Assembly (NCBI GenBank): GCA_003151275.1 | Contig: PLXC01000159.1 | Coordinates: 54,760 to 118,759, forward strand | Direction of reading: 5' to 3' | Source of the DNA: Candidatus Melainabacteria bacterium | Lineage (GTDB): Bacteria > Cyanobacteriota > Vampirovibrionia > Obscuribacterales > Obscuribacteraceae | Length of the DNA stretch: 64,000 nt | Shown here: positions 55,298-63,869 of the stretch, one piece after another | Position numbering within the stretch: position 1 is the first letter of the stretch | Layout: each line of letters starts with the position of its first letter | Position numbers and translations under genes: made by a program | The notes under the pieces: model-generated | Told to the model about the DNA's origin: nothing | Database searches by the model: none | Seen by the model: the letters and a program-made list of their open reading frames with translations, nothing else

Positions 55298-56281
55298 ATG
55301 AACAAGCTGATTGATACATTTGGCAGGAAACACACTTATCTCCGAATTTCGGTGACAGATCGATGCAACTTGCGCTGTGTCTATTGCATGCCACATGATG
55401 GAATTGAATGGAAAAAGAAAGAGCAATTGCTTTCCTACGAAGAGATTCTTCGAATCTCCCGTGTGTTCGCACAGATGGGCGTCGACAAGATTCGGCTAAC
55501 CGGCGGCGAACCCATGGTGCGCAAAAATTTGGAAGTCTTAATCGAACAGTTAGCACTGATCGATGGCATCAAAACTCTGGCCATGACGACGAATGCTACG
55601 CTGTTAAAACCAATCGCAAAACATTTGCGAAGCATTGGATTGACTGCTCTCAACATCAGCCTCGATACCTTCAAACAAGAGAGATTCACTGCGATCACAA
55701 GAAGGGACGATCTGGATAACGTTATAGGCGGCATCCACGCAGCCATTGAAGCCGATTTCCAATCTTTGAAGCTGAACGTGGTAGTTATGTCAGGCGTTAA
55801 CGATGACGAAATTTTGGACTTCGTAGAGTTCGTCAAAGACAAAAAGATGAACGTGCGATTCATTGAATACATGCCATTTAAGGACAATTCCTGGAAGCTA
55901 GATAAGGTTGTCACTTTTCAAGAAATGCGCGACCGTATTCAACAAAAGTACAATCTTTATCAATTGCCAACTGAAGCGTCGGCTGTCGCCAAAGATTTTG
56001 GAATTGAAGGATATCCGGGAACGGTGAGCTTTATCAGCTCTATGTCTGACAGCTTCTGTGGCACTTGCAACAGACTGCGATTGACTTCAGATGGCTCGAT
56101 CAAATCGTGCCTTTTCTATCCGGCTGAAACAAGCTTGAGGGATGCTTTGAGAAAGGGCATTACAGATCAAACATTGGAAGAAATGATTTTGTACGCCTTA
56201 ACACTGAAGCCAGAGGCGCACCCGCCGGCTGAAGAAATAGCGGCAGCAGACAACAGAGCGATGATCGAAATTGGGGGTTAA
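55298..56281 (+). CDS. moaA: GTP 3',8-cyclase
   Basis: A 327 aa radical SAM enzyme making 3',8-cyclo-GTP from GTP. The N-terminal cluster is DRCNLRCVYCMP (Cys23, Cys27, Cys30). The C-terminal cluster lies in CGTCNRLRLTSDG and CLF. It ends in GG as the family does. AMTTNA, RLTGGEP and NISLDTF are further hallmarks. Confidence 0.97.
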   Translation: MNKLIDTFGRKHTYLRISVTDRCNLRCVYCMPHDGIEWKKKEQLLSYEEILRISRVFAQMGVDKIRLTGGEPMVRKNLEVLIEQLALIDGIKTLAMTTNATLLKPIAKHLRSIGLTALNISLDTFKQERFTAITRRDDLDNVIGGIHAAIEADFQSLKLNVVVMSGVNDDEILDFVEFVKDKKMNVRFIEYMPFKDNSWKLDKVVTFQEMRDRIQQKYNLYQLPTEASAVAKDFGIEGYPGTVSFISSMSDSFCGTCNRLRLTSDGSIKSCLFYPAETSLRDALRKGITDQTLEEMILYALTLKPEAHPPAEEIAAADNRAMIEIGG

Positions 56282-56284
56282 TTG

Positions 56285-57226
56285 ATGCGAGACATTTCGC
56301 AAAAGACAGACAGCTTACGTACTGCAGTTGCCAAAGCTGTTTTGCGAGTCAGTCCTACTACAATCCAACTAATTAGAGATGGAAAAATACCAAAGGGTGA
56401 TCCGCTAAGTTGCGCCAAGGTCGCGGCGATTCAAGCAGCGAAGAATACCAGCCAGATCATTCCTTACTGTCATCCCATTCCGATATCATTCGTTGGCGTC
56501 GAGTTCCAGCTCGATGAAGATGCAATTGAGATCGTCGCTACAGTTAAAGCAATTTACAAAACAGGCGTTGAAATGGAAGCATTGACAGCCGCATCTGTAG
56601 CTGCTCTTACCATTTACGACATGACAAAAATGCTGGATGAAGTGATGCAGATTGAAACAGTGCGACTGGAAAGCAAAACTGGTGGCAAATCTGATCGCCA
56701 ACTGAAACACGATGGTCCTAAACATCGTGCCGCAGTTTTCGTCTTGTCTGACTCTGTTGCTGAAGGCAAAGCTGAAGACGTGTCCGGTCACCTAATTCAA
56801 AAGAGACTGGATGCGGAAGGATTCGACATCACCGAGTACAAAGTCATGCGCGACGATGAATCCGAAATCACTGCGGCAGTTAAAAGATGCGCGGACGAAT
56901 TGAAAGTGGATTTGATCATCACCACAGGCGGCACTGGAATTGGTCCTCGAGACCAAACACCCGAGGCTATAACGCGTCTTTTGGATAAAGAATTACCGGG
57001 AGTGACTGAGCAAATCAGATCTTATGGTCAAGCGCGCACTCCGTTTTCAATGTTGTCCAGATCGCTTGCGGGTGTGCGAAACAAAACTGTAATTATTAGC
57101 TTGCCTGGCTCTGCCGGTGGTGTTCAAGATTCTCTCGACGCAGTCTTTCCGGCGATCAAACACGCCTTTAAAATGATTGCTGGTGAGAGTCACGGTAAAC
57201 GAGACAAAGAGACAATCAAACACTGA
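56285..57226 (+). CDS. moaCB: Bifunctional cyclic pyranopterin monophosphate synthase / molybdopterin adenylyltransferase (MoaC-MoaB)
   Basis: 313 aa: MoaC (about 1-150, IIPYCHPIPISFVGVEF and EMEALTAASVAALTIYDM-K) fused to MoaB/MogA (about 150-305, VFVLSDSVAEGKAEDVSG, TGGTGIGPRDQTPEA and ISLPGSAGGVQDSLDA). It covers the second step of Moco synthesis and the adenylylation of molybdopterin. The MoaC N-terminus is shorter than usual; a Met-Met pair (TTG 56282, ATG 56285) marks the start, directly after the moaA stop. Confidence 0.94.
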   Translation: MRDISQKTDSLRTAVAKAVLRVSPTTIQLIRDGKIPKGDPLSCAKVAAIQAAKNTSQIIPYCHPIPISFVGVEFQLDEDAIEIVATVKAIYKTGVEMEALTAASVAALTIYDMTKMLDEVMQIETVRLESKTGGKSDRQLKHDGPKHRAAVFVLSDSVAEGKAEDVSGHLIQKRLDAEGFDITEYKVMRDDESEITAAVKRCADELKVDLIITTGGTGIGPRDQTPEAITRLLDKELPGVTEQIRSYGQARTPFSMLSRSLAGVRNKTVIISLPGSAGGVQDSLDAVFPAIKHAFKMIAGESHGKRDKETIKH

Positions 57227-57228
57227 GC

Positions 57229-58467
57229 ATGATCACCTATCAAGAAGCGCTGCGAATGATTCTCGAGCAAGCAGCACCGCTTCCGCAAACGCGATTAAAA
57301 CTTGACAGTTTACTCGGTTCATTTTTATCACAACCAGTGAGCGCAAAATTTGCTCTGCCTCGATTCGATAACTCGGCAGTGGACGGATTCGGTGTTCTTT
57401 GCTCGGACCTGGAAGGAGCGTCAGAGGGCAAGGCAGGTCAACTTCAACTGATCGGTGAAGTGAAAGCGGGTTCGCCAGACGAATTCAAACTGTCCACAGG
57501 CACTGCGCTAAAAATCCTGACGGGCGCGCGCGTGCCATCCAGCGTTGAAGCCGTCGTGATGAAAGAATACTGCCAAGAGCATTATGGTTTTGTGCACATT
57601 TCAACGACTGCTGCCCCTGGGGAAAACATTCGTAGAATTGGTGGTGAATTCAGAGCAGGCGATCAGGTCTTGCCCGCCGGTGTTCGAGTCAATCCGCCTG
57701 TAATCGGACTTCTCGCGAACTTAGGATATTCATCTTTCACCGCCCACACAAAACCACGCGTTGCCATTGTCACCACCGGTGATGAACTGATTCAGCCAGG
57801 TCATCAGTTAGCAGAGGGACAAATTTACGACTCCAATTCTTACGCTCTTCAAGCTGCGCTTGCTTCTCTGGGCATTGACGAGTGGTTCGTTCACCACGCA
57901 CGTGACACAAAAAAATCCACGAGACAAGCTTTCAATTTTGCTATTGAGCAGGCAGACGTGATCATTTCTTCAGGAGGAGTTTCAGTCGGCGATCATGATT
58001 ACGTGAAATTGACGCTTGAGGAGATGGGCGTCCAGACTGAATTTTGGCGGATCGCAGTTAAGCCCGGCAAACCCGTCTATTTCGGAACTTTGGAACAACC
58101 CAGGCGCAAGCAAAAGAAATTGATCTTCGGATTACCTGGAAATCCAGTATCGGTACTGGTGACTTTCAACGAATTTGTCAAACCAGCATTGATGAAACTG
58201 ATGGGGAATCTAGACGAGCAACCGAAGCGCCTTTCCGCCATTCTAACCAAGTCGCTCCGGAAGCAAGCCGGACGTCTCGACCTAGTGCGCGGAGTTCTCA
58301 ACATGAACGAGAAAGGACAAATGATCGTTCATCCGACTTTAGGACAAGAGTCCCACATGTTGAGCGGGCTGGCTCTGGCTGACTGCCTCATTCACTTTGA
58401 CTCAGACCTGGAGCAGCTTTCAGAGGGCAGCAACGTTGCTGTTGAAATTTTGAATTGGAATGGTTAG
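57229..58467 (+). CDS. moeA: Molybdopterin molybdenumtransferase
   Basis: A 412 aa enzyme inserting molybdate into adenylated molybdopterin. RFDNSAVDGFGV, GDELIQPG, DSNSYAL, SSGGVSVGDHDYVK and FGLPGNPVSVLVTF identify it. It starts 2 bases after moaCB. The 3' end, including its stop, is followed by a diverged 20-bp duplicate, described separately. Confidence 0.96.
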   Translation: MITYQEALRMILEQAAPLPQTRLKLDSLLGSFLSQPVSAKFALPRFDNSAVDGFGVLCSDLEGASEGKAGQLQLIGEVKAGSPDEFKLSTGTALKILTGARVPSSVEAVVMKEYCQEHYGFVHISTTAAPGENIRRIGGEFRAGDQVLPAGVRVNPPVIGLLANLGYSSFTAHTKPRVAIVTTGDELIQPGHQLAEGQIYDSNSYALQAALASLGIDEWFVHHARDTKKSTRQAFNFAIEQADVIISSGGVSVGDHDYVKLTLEEMGVQTEFWRIAVKPGKPVYFGTLEQPRRKQKKLIFGLPGNPVSVLVTFNEFVKPALMKLMGNLDEQPKRLSAILTKSLRKQAGRLDLVRGVLNMNEKGQMIVHPTLGQESHMLSGLALADCLIHFDSDLEQLSEGSNVAVEILNWNG

Positions 58468-58491
58468 GCATGAATTGGATTGGCTAGGCAG
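58452..58491. repeat. 20-bp tandem duplication at the moeA 3' end
   Basis: GAATTGGAATGGTTAGGCAT (58452-58471), which contains the moeA stop, is repeated with three or so changes at 58472-58491. It may be a slippage product. Confidence 0.6.
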
Positions 58492-58507
58492 TTCGACCAG
58501 CATCAGA

Positions 58508-58573
58508 TCAAATCCCCACCTGGTCTAAAAGACCTTTGAGTTCCGGCAAATCATCCTGTTCGTGAGTCTTCAT
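58508..58573 (-). CDS. Possible 21-residue peptide
   Basis: An ATG-initiated frame on the minus strand encodes an acidic 21 aa peptide (starts MKTHEQDDLPELKG, ends DQVGI). It has no strong ribosome site and no known relative. It could be a decayed gene end. It fills the ~290-base gap after moeA. Confidence 0.25.
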   Translation of the reverse strand: MKTHEQDDLPELKGLLDQVGI

Positions 58574-58761
58574 TTTGGAGTTTCGACCGGGCGTCGGGCC
58601 GGCCAATTACAATCCACCATCCTAGCACTATAGAGTTACTCGCCTGCACGATAGGGTGAGAAAACGAACTGCTCCTAATGGGTGATGTGCTCGAAGGAAC
58701 CTATCAGGTACGGTGTTAGCAGAGAGCAGAGATTTTCAAATGTGTCGAACAGGCTTGGGTT

Positions 58762-59286
58762 ATGAAAACGCGCAATAAAAACGGACAGAGCCTAGCCGAA
58801 CTTGGACCAACACTTTGGTTTGCGCTCGTGATTATCTTTTTTCCAATGATCACTTATTCGACAGTTGGTGTCCGCTACATCCTCCTCATGAATGCCGCAA
58901 AGATGGCAGCTGGTCAAGCAGCACAGTGCAGAAGCTTTCAAACCGATATTTCTTCAAGCGAGAAATCAGCCGTAAACACGGCCAACTCCCTTGCCACAAC
59001 TGCGGTTGGCTACTTCACAGGAGTCCACTTGCAGCAGGTCACGACAAGCATTGTAACCTGCTCATACTCAGGCTCAACAGTCACTAAACGAACGACCCCA
59101 CTTACCTCTCCACCAGACACAAGCTTCAACGCTTATGACGTTGAAGTCCTGCTTCTGGCGCAAATCGACCCGATTATTACCAATCATTCTTTATCAAGTA
59201 TGGGAATTCCCGGACTGACTACACCAATGACCGTAGTTGCCAAATCCAACGTCGTCTTCGAAAACCCACAAGGATTAACACAATAA
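58762..59286 (+). CDS. TadE-like pseudopilin
   Basis: A 174 aa protein with a short basic leader and NGQSLAELGPTLWFALVIIFFP: Gly, then Glu and a hydrophobic helix, as in TadE/TadF pseudopilins. The rest is Ser/Thr-rich extracytoplasmic sequence with two cysteines (55 and about 98). It is likely part of a Tad pilus or secretion unit. Its stop overlaps the next start (TAATG). Confidence 0.75.
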   Translation: MKTRNKNGQSLAELGPTLWFALVIIFFPMITYSTVGVRYILLMNAAKMAAGQAAQCRSFQTDISSSEKSAVNTANSLATTAVGYFTGVHLQQVTTSIVTCSYSGSTVTKRTTPLTSPPDTSFNAYDVEVLLLAQIDPIITNHSLSSMGIPGLTTPMTVVAKSNVVFENPQGLTQ

Positions 59287-59771
59287 TGAGGCGACGCCGA
59301 CGATTACGATCGATGATTCGAAGCAACACACGAGGAAACATGTGCATCGACCTGACCCTGACGACGATGTTAGTGTCAGCGCTTGGAGCGATTGGCGCGA
59401 ATGCGACGGTGATCATTCTTGCCTGCAACGTTAACGACGCTGCTTGTCGAGATGCCACCCGAGCAGCGGCGCAGACCACTAGTTCGACGCAGGCCCTGAT
59501 GGCTGCGCAAGCCCAATTGACCATACATAGCACGGCTGCATTTTTTGTCAGTCAACCCGCATTAAGTTCGACAAACGCGCCGGATTTTGTCTATAACGAT
59601 TTTGGCGGCAATCCCCCGACCGATACATCGCCGTACGTTGCCGTCTCAACAAGCGTGAACATAAGCATTCCAGCCCCGATTCTGTTTTTTGGAACGAAGT
59701 TTGGGTCGGCACCAATTGTTTACAAAAAGCGCTATGTATTTCCAATCATTAAAGAGAAATTCTATGGTTAG
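59286..59771 (+). CDS. TadE/TadG-like small membrane protein
   Basis: 161 aa. Basic N-terminus RRRRRLRSMIRSNTRGN, a TM helix (TTMLVSALGAIGANATVIIL), then an extracytoplasmic domain starting ACNVNDAACRDATRAAAQTT with two cysteines. It matches the single-pass architecture of TadE-family members but lacks the typical Glu. The start ATG overlaps the stop of the gene before, and its stop overlaps the next by 8 bp. Confidence 0.7.
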   Translation: MRRRRRLRSMIRSNTRGNMCIDLTLTTMLVSALGAIGANATVIILACNVNDAACRDATRAAAQTTSSTQALMAAQAQLTIHSTAAFFVSQPALSSTNAPDFVYNDFGGNPPTDTSPYVAVSTSVNISIPAPILFFGTKFGSAPIVYKKRYVFPIIKEKFYG

Positions 59772-61530
59772 AAATAGCACACAACGGAGAAGCTGCAATG
59801 GACAGGCTGTTTCAGCCTTGGTCGTGTTACTGTGCACGTTAGTGATGGCACCAATTTCGATGTTCTCCTTCGAATTTGGCAGGTATTGGCTGGCAAAACA
59901 ACAACTCAAAACTTGTGTTGACTCGTGCGCTCTTGCCGGCGCTGCCACCAATGCCAGCTCGGATCAAGATCCAATGGGCACTCAACTGAGCGCTATGGCG
60001 ACAGCGCTCAGCATTTTCCAACAAAATGATGTGATCGGAATGTCGCTTGCCAATGCCGCTCAAGCATCGAGCATGCCAATGTCACCACCGGCTAATTCAG
60101 CACAGCTCTACTTCCAATTTCTCAACCCAACAACCAAGACACCTGTGGCTTTGGGCGATGTAAGTGGAAAAATATTCCACGTTACAGCCTCCTACGGTTT
60201 CACTCCTGCTTTAGGCAACTTCGCTGGAATAACCGGCATTTTCCCGATCGTTGAAGCATCGAACGGCGGTCTGCCACAACTCGACGTAATTCTGTGTTTT
60301 GACATTTCATCATCAATGGATGACTTCACTCTCATCTCAGCAGTAGACCGTTACAACAATGGAGGCACCAATGGCTACAATGTGATCGCCCATGGTCCAC
60401 TCTATTCCGCTTTAGGCTGCACAAGCGCGACAGGCTCACCAGTAAACGCAACGTTTCCCCAAAACCTGGATGCCGGCGGTGGCACCGCCAGTACTTACAA
60501 GTTCAGCGGATCACTAAGAGGCACCAACAGCGGTGCGACGCCAACAGGGGCAACTTCCAGCTACTTCACCGATATTGTCGTAAATATAGATGGTACGAAT
60601 ACTTATTCGACTGGAACCATCGTCACGTACAACAGCACGACCTATGAATTTCCCGCAGGTTGTGTTGGTTGTCTCGTGGAGGCAGCGCGAGGAAATTTAG
60701 AATCGACAACAGTAGCTGCGACGGCCCACGTGCCTTACACATCATGGGGCATTGTTCCAAAGGCGGGATACTATGCAGCCTATAAACAAGCTGCGTTTGC
60801 CCAGAGGCATCCAATCAGCGACGCGATTAACGCGGCAACCAATTTCTTCGACTTAATGAACGTGGATTGCGATGTGCATTTCGGCCTTGTCACTTTCAGC
60901 AGTCAAGCCGGAACGTTGCCAACCTCCACTGTACCTGCCGATTATAGTGGGCTTGGCAATATCAGCGACAACCCAACAAGCTATTCAGCCAACGCATATC
61001 CTAGCGACCCTTACAATCCCTTACCGCCAAACCCAACTGTTGCCTTAATTCCCACGGCCGGTCCTGCATATAGCAACTACTCAACGGTATCGTCTGCGGT
61101 GCAGCCGCTGGTCGCCTATGGCGGCACAAACATATCTGGAGCACTCTATCAAGCCATTGGGCAAATGAAGACAACTGCCCAAGGCGGCAGCGGATTGAGC
61201 AGAGTCGGATCGACCAAAGCAATCGTTCTATTCACTGATGGCTTGCCGACTGCCTCAAGCACCGGCAGCAGCCCTCTTCAAGATGCCCGAACTCAAGCAT
61301 CTTCAGCCAAAACCGCCGGAATTCCCATCTATTGCATCGGTCTTTGCTTGGTGCCGTCTTTGCAAACCTCACAAACAGACATTCTCACCGACACGAACAC
61401 GAACGCAACCAGCGGTGGGATCGCTGGAATATCGGGCAACGGCGCGAAATTCTACCAAGCCACACAGATTTCTCAAATCAACAGTCTATTCCAAAATGTG
61501 GCACGGGCGCTGACACAATTGGTCCGCTAA
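59764..61530 (+). CDS. TadG-like protein with von Willebrand factor A domain
   Basis: 588 aa. An N-terminal hydrophobic helix (VSALVVLLCTLVMAPISMFSF), a stalk with CVDSCALAGAATN as in Tad proteins (TadG_N), and a VWA domain whose MIDAS is DISSSMDD (Asp180), with IVLFTDGLPTAS later and a threonine site between. A long Ser/Thr/Gly insert (about 200-350) separates MIDAS parts. It probably acts outside the membrane, binding a metal-dependent ligand or anchoring the pilus. ATG 59764 is used, not the earlier open frame. Confidence 0.85.
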   Translation: MVRNSTQRRSCNGQAVSALVVLLCTLVMAPISMFSFEFGRYWLAKQQLKTCVDSCALAGAATNASSDQDPMGTQLSAMATALSIFQQNDVIGMSLANAAQASSMPMSPPANSAQLYFQFLNPTTKTPVALGDVSGKIFHVTASYGFTPALGNFAGITGIFPIVEASNGGLPQLDVILCFDISSSMDDFTLISAVDRYNNGGTNGYNVIAHGPLYSALGCTSATGSPVNATFPQNLDAGGGTASTYKFSGSLRGTNSGATPTGATSSYFTDIVVNIDGTNTYSTGTIVTYNSTTYEFPAGCVGCLVEAARGNLESTTVAATAHVPYTSWGIVPKAGYYAAYKQAAFAQRHPISDAINAATNFFDLMNVDCDVHFGLVTFSSQAGTLPTSTVPADYSGLGNISDNPTSYSANAYPSDPYNPLPPNPTVALIPTAGPAYSNYSTVSSAVQPLVAYGGTNISGALYQAIGQMKTTAQGGSGLSRVGSTKAIVLFTDGLPTASSTGSSPLQDARTQASSAKTAGIPIYCIGLCLVPSLQTSQTDILTDTNTNATSGGIAGISGNGAKFYQATQISQINSLFQNVARALTQLVR

Positions 61531-61542
61531 AGGAGATCACCA

Positions 61543-62064
61543 GTGAAGGTTACTACTCTTTTGTTAGCCTATTTCGCTTCCATACTAATAGCTACTCCAG
61601 CAATGGCAGCCGATGGCCTCAATGATGCCGACTTGTTGAAGGCTTACGGGCTATTGCAGAACGGAGACTATATAGGTGCCAATCGGCTGCTGAAGCCACT
61701 GATAAGGCAGCAATCATCCAACGTAGTGGCAAGACGATATTTCAGTTATGTGCTTTTGCAGCAGGGCAAGCTCAAAGAAGCAGCGGACCAGATTCGAGCA
61801 ATGTCAAAACTTGGAGCAAATAGCTCGTTTGATTATTGGCTATACGCGCAAAGCTACGTCGGTGCCGGACAAAAATCAACCGGGCAATTGTGTTTGACAA
61901 GAGCATTTTCCGTCTTCAATTCACCATCTATGTCGAGTTTCTTGCGGAAATACTCAGCCGATTTGGAAAAAGATCCTCAGCTAAAGCCGACACCTAAAAT
62001 AGACTACGGAAACGACCAAAAAAGATTCCCGCCAACACCATTTGCTGCCAAAGCTGGCGCCTAG
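61543..62064 (+). CDS. Secreted TPR-like protein of the Tad cluster
   Basis: A 173 aa protein: signal peptide (LLLAYFASILIATPAMA, cut after AMA), then helix pairs in a TPR-like arrangement (LLKAYGLLQNGDYIGANRLL, YFSYVLLQQGKLKEAADQI, YWLYAQSYVGAGQKSTGQLC). GTG 61543 is preceded by AAGGAG. It is 12 bp after the VWA gene. TadD-type lipoproteins also carry TPRs and may play a similar assembly role. Confidence 0.8.
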   Translation: MKVTTLLLAYFASILIATPAMAADGLNDADLLKAYGLLQNGDYIGANRLLKPLIRQQSSNVVARRYFSYVLLQQGKLKEAADQIRAMSKLGANSSFDYWLYAQSYVGAGQKSTGQLCLTRAFSVFNSPSMSSFLRKYSADLEKDPQLKPTPKIDYGNDQKRFPPTPFAAKAGA

Positions 62065-62088
62065 CTCACGGCCTAGGTGAAGGTAGCA

Positions 62089-62115
62089 AGGTGCTAATCG
62101 CCATAGCAAGCACCT
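62089..62115. terminator. Hairpin after the Tad-type cluster
   Basis: AGGTGCT (62089-62095) and AGCACCT (62109-62115) pair around 13 bases, with an inner GCT/AGC pair. There is no long T-run. Confidence 0.4.
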
Positions 62116-62142
62116 AATGATTCGCAGCGTGATTTTGTATAT

Positions 62143-62158
62143 TATGTGTCAACACATA
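62143..62158 (+). promoter_or_regulatory. Operator-like palindrome before the ferritin-like gene
   Basis: TATGTGT and ACACATA form a perfect 7-bp inverted repeat with a 2-base spacer, overlapping a possible -10 region (TATATTATG) 22 bases before the GGGGG ribosome site and ATG 62180. Confidence 0.5.
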
Positions 62159-62179
62159 GTCGACAAATAGGGGGAAAAG

Positions 62180-62605
62180 ATGTCAAACCAGATTGACAGA
62201 TTGAATGCGCTGATTGGTGGCGAATTATCTGCTGTCGAATGTTATTCGATGGTTATAGCAAAAGCAAAAACTCCAACCGTAATTGCGGCGCTCACAAGTT
62301 ATAAAGCAGAACATCAGCAACGAATAGAAAAGCTGAGTCAACTGTTAACTACGCTAGGCGGAACACCAACCACGAAGTCTGGAGCTTGGGGCGCGTTTGC
62401 AAAAATTGTTGAAGCCGGTGCTGTTGCGCTGGGCGAGACCTCAGCCATCGGCACTCTCAAAGAGGGCGAGGACCACGGCGTTGAACTCTACCGCGCTGAA
62501 TTGAAGCACCTGGATGGTGAAGCGCTAGCACTTGTGCAGAATGAACTTCTTCCTGCTCAAGAAGCTACGCAAAAGGCGGTCTCATCATTATCTGACCAGT
62601 ATTGA
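62180..62605 (+). CDS. Ferritin-like DUF2383-type protein
   Basis: A 141 aa four-helix protein. GGELSAVECYSMV near the start, the helix EHQQRIEKLSQLL, and EGEDHGVELYRAEL in the second half fit the DUF2383/PA2169-like ferritin-fold family, with Glu and His as potential metal ligands. Its role may be metal or stress related. A strong GGGGG ribosome site precedes the ATG, and a palindrome lies just upstream. Confidence 0.8.
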   Translation: MSNQIDRLNALIGGELSAVECYSMVIAKAKTPTVIAALTSYKAEHQQRIEKLSQLLTTLGGTPTTKSGAWGAFAKIVEAGAVALGETSAIGTLKEGEDHGVELYRAELKHLDGEALALVQNELLPAQEATQKAVSSLSDQY

Positions 62606-62830
62606 GCGAAGGCATCTCGCCTGCCCGTAGTACTGCTCGAGGCGGGTCTGGAGAGCCGCGCATCCATTTCATGATCCGGCAACTGCAAACGTAAAGAGTG
62701 AGTGTTAATCTAGGATTGAACACCCCACCGTCTGTTACCATTGTGCCTGTTGGGCGATAGAAGGCGCCTCAGTCCGAAGGTTGAGCTGTGCGAAGGTGTG
62801 GCGAAGATTCGGGTGTTTGGGGACAATTTG

Positions 62831-63817
62831 ATGAAATCACGCACTCTTAAACTAGTTGTACTCGGCATTCTTGCTTCGGTGGGTTTTGCCCACAGTGCTG
62901 GCGCGGAGCCTGTAAAAATCGTCGACTCTACAGTCGGGACAGAACTCAATTTGCCTGTAGTTGAGTGGAAAGACGATGCTGCCGCAACAAAGGCGATCAT
63001 CTTCGGCATCCATGGTGCCACTCTCTATTCTGAGACCTTCAACGATGTGGCACGCCACCTCGCTGCGAATGGTTATCCTGTCTACGCTCTCGACATGCGT
63101 GGCTTCGGTCGCTGGCAGCATGAAAACGATAAATTCGGAGGCGATTCGGCGATTCACTACACGCAGAGTAAAGTCGATATGACCGAAGTGCTAGGCATGC
63201 TCAGGCGCATTTATCCGAAACAAAAAATCTTTTGTATGGGCGAGAGTCTTGGCTCAAATATGGCTCTGTGGCTTCTTTCCAACAAACCGGAATTAGCCGA
63301 TGGTGCCATCCTATCCAGCCCATGTATTAAGAAATTCCTTCATCCGCGCCCAAGGTTGGTGGTCGACTTGGTCAAAGGCTGGTCTTCACCATATAAGCCA
63401 TATGAACTGGAGCCACACATTGCCCCTTATTTGTCGGAAGACAGCACAGTCACGGACGCTTACTTAAAAGATCCAATGATCAACCGCAAGCTCAGCGCTG
63501 CTGATCTTATTAAGAGCATGCGCACTAACTCGGAAGCACTCGAAGGTGCAGAAAAAATGCCAGAGAATATGCCTCTACTGGTGGTGGCAGGCGCGAAAGA
63601 CCAAGTTTACAAAGCAAAAGCGATCGAACCATTCATGAAGAAGGTGGGATCGCAGCAGAAAACAATCTACATTTCACCGGAGAAAGGGCACCTGCTGCTT
63701 GAAACGACTCACACTGATGCCAAAATCTTAGGCGAAATCGATACTTGGCTAGCGAAGCAGCTGGTGAGTCAGACTGACAAAATCGTGGGCGTTCCGGCTC
63801 AAACCAAAAGCGATTAG
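62831..63817 (+). CDS. Secreted alpha/beta hydrolase (monoacylglycerol-lipase-like)
   Basis: A 328 aa protein with signal peptide (LVVLGILASVGFAHSAGA). The hydrolase core shows AIIFGIHGATLYS, ALDMRGFGRW, the nucleophile elbow FCMGESLGSNMALW and a late His in PEKGHLLLET. The GESLG elbow and lid length resemble Hydrolase_4 type lipases. ATG 62831 is preceded by GGGGAC; the open frame begins 30 codons earlier without a signal sequence. Confidence 0.88.
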   Translation: MKSRTLKLVVLGILASVGFAHSAGAEPVKIVDSTVGTELNLPVVEWKDDAAATKAIIFGIHGATLYSETFNDVARHLAANGYPVYALDMRGFGRWQHENDKFGGDSAIHYTQSKVDMTEVLGMLRRIYPKQKIFCMGESLGSNMALWLLSNKPELADGAILSSPCIKKFLHPRPRLVVDLVKGWSSPYKPYELEPHIAPYLSEDSTVTDAYLKDPMINRKLSAADLIKSMRTNSEALEGAEKMPENMPLLVVAGAKDQVYKAKAIEPFMKKVGSQQKTIYISPEKGHLLLETTHTDAKILGEIDTWLAKQLVSQTDKIVGVPAQTKSD

Positions 63818-63869
63818 CGCCGTTGCTATTTAGCCGCTCTATTTAGTCGCCGTGTCCGTCCGTCTCGAA

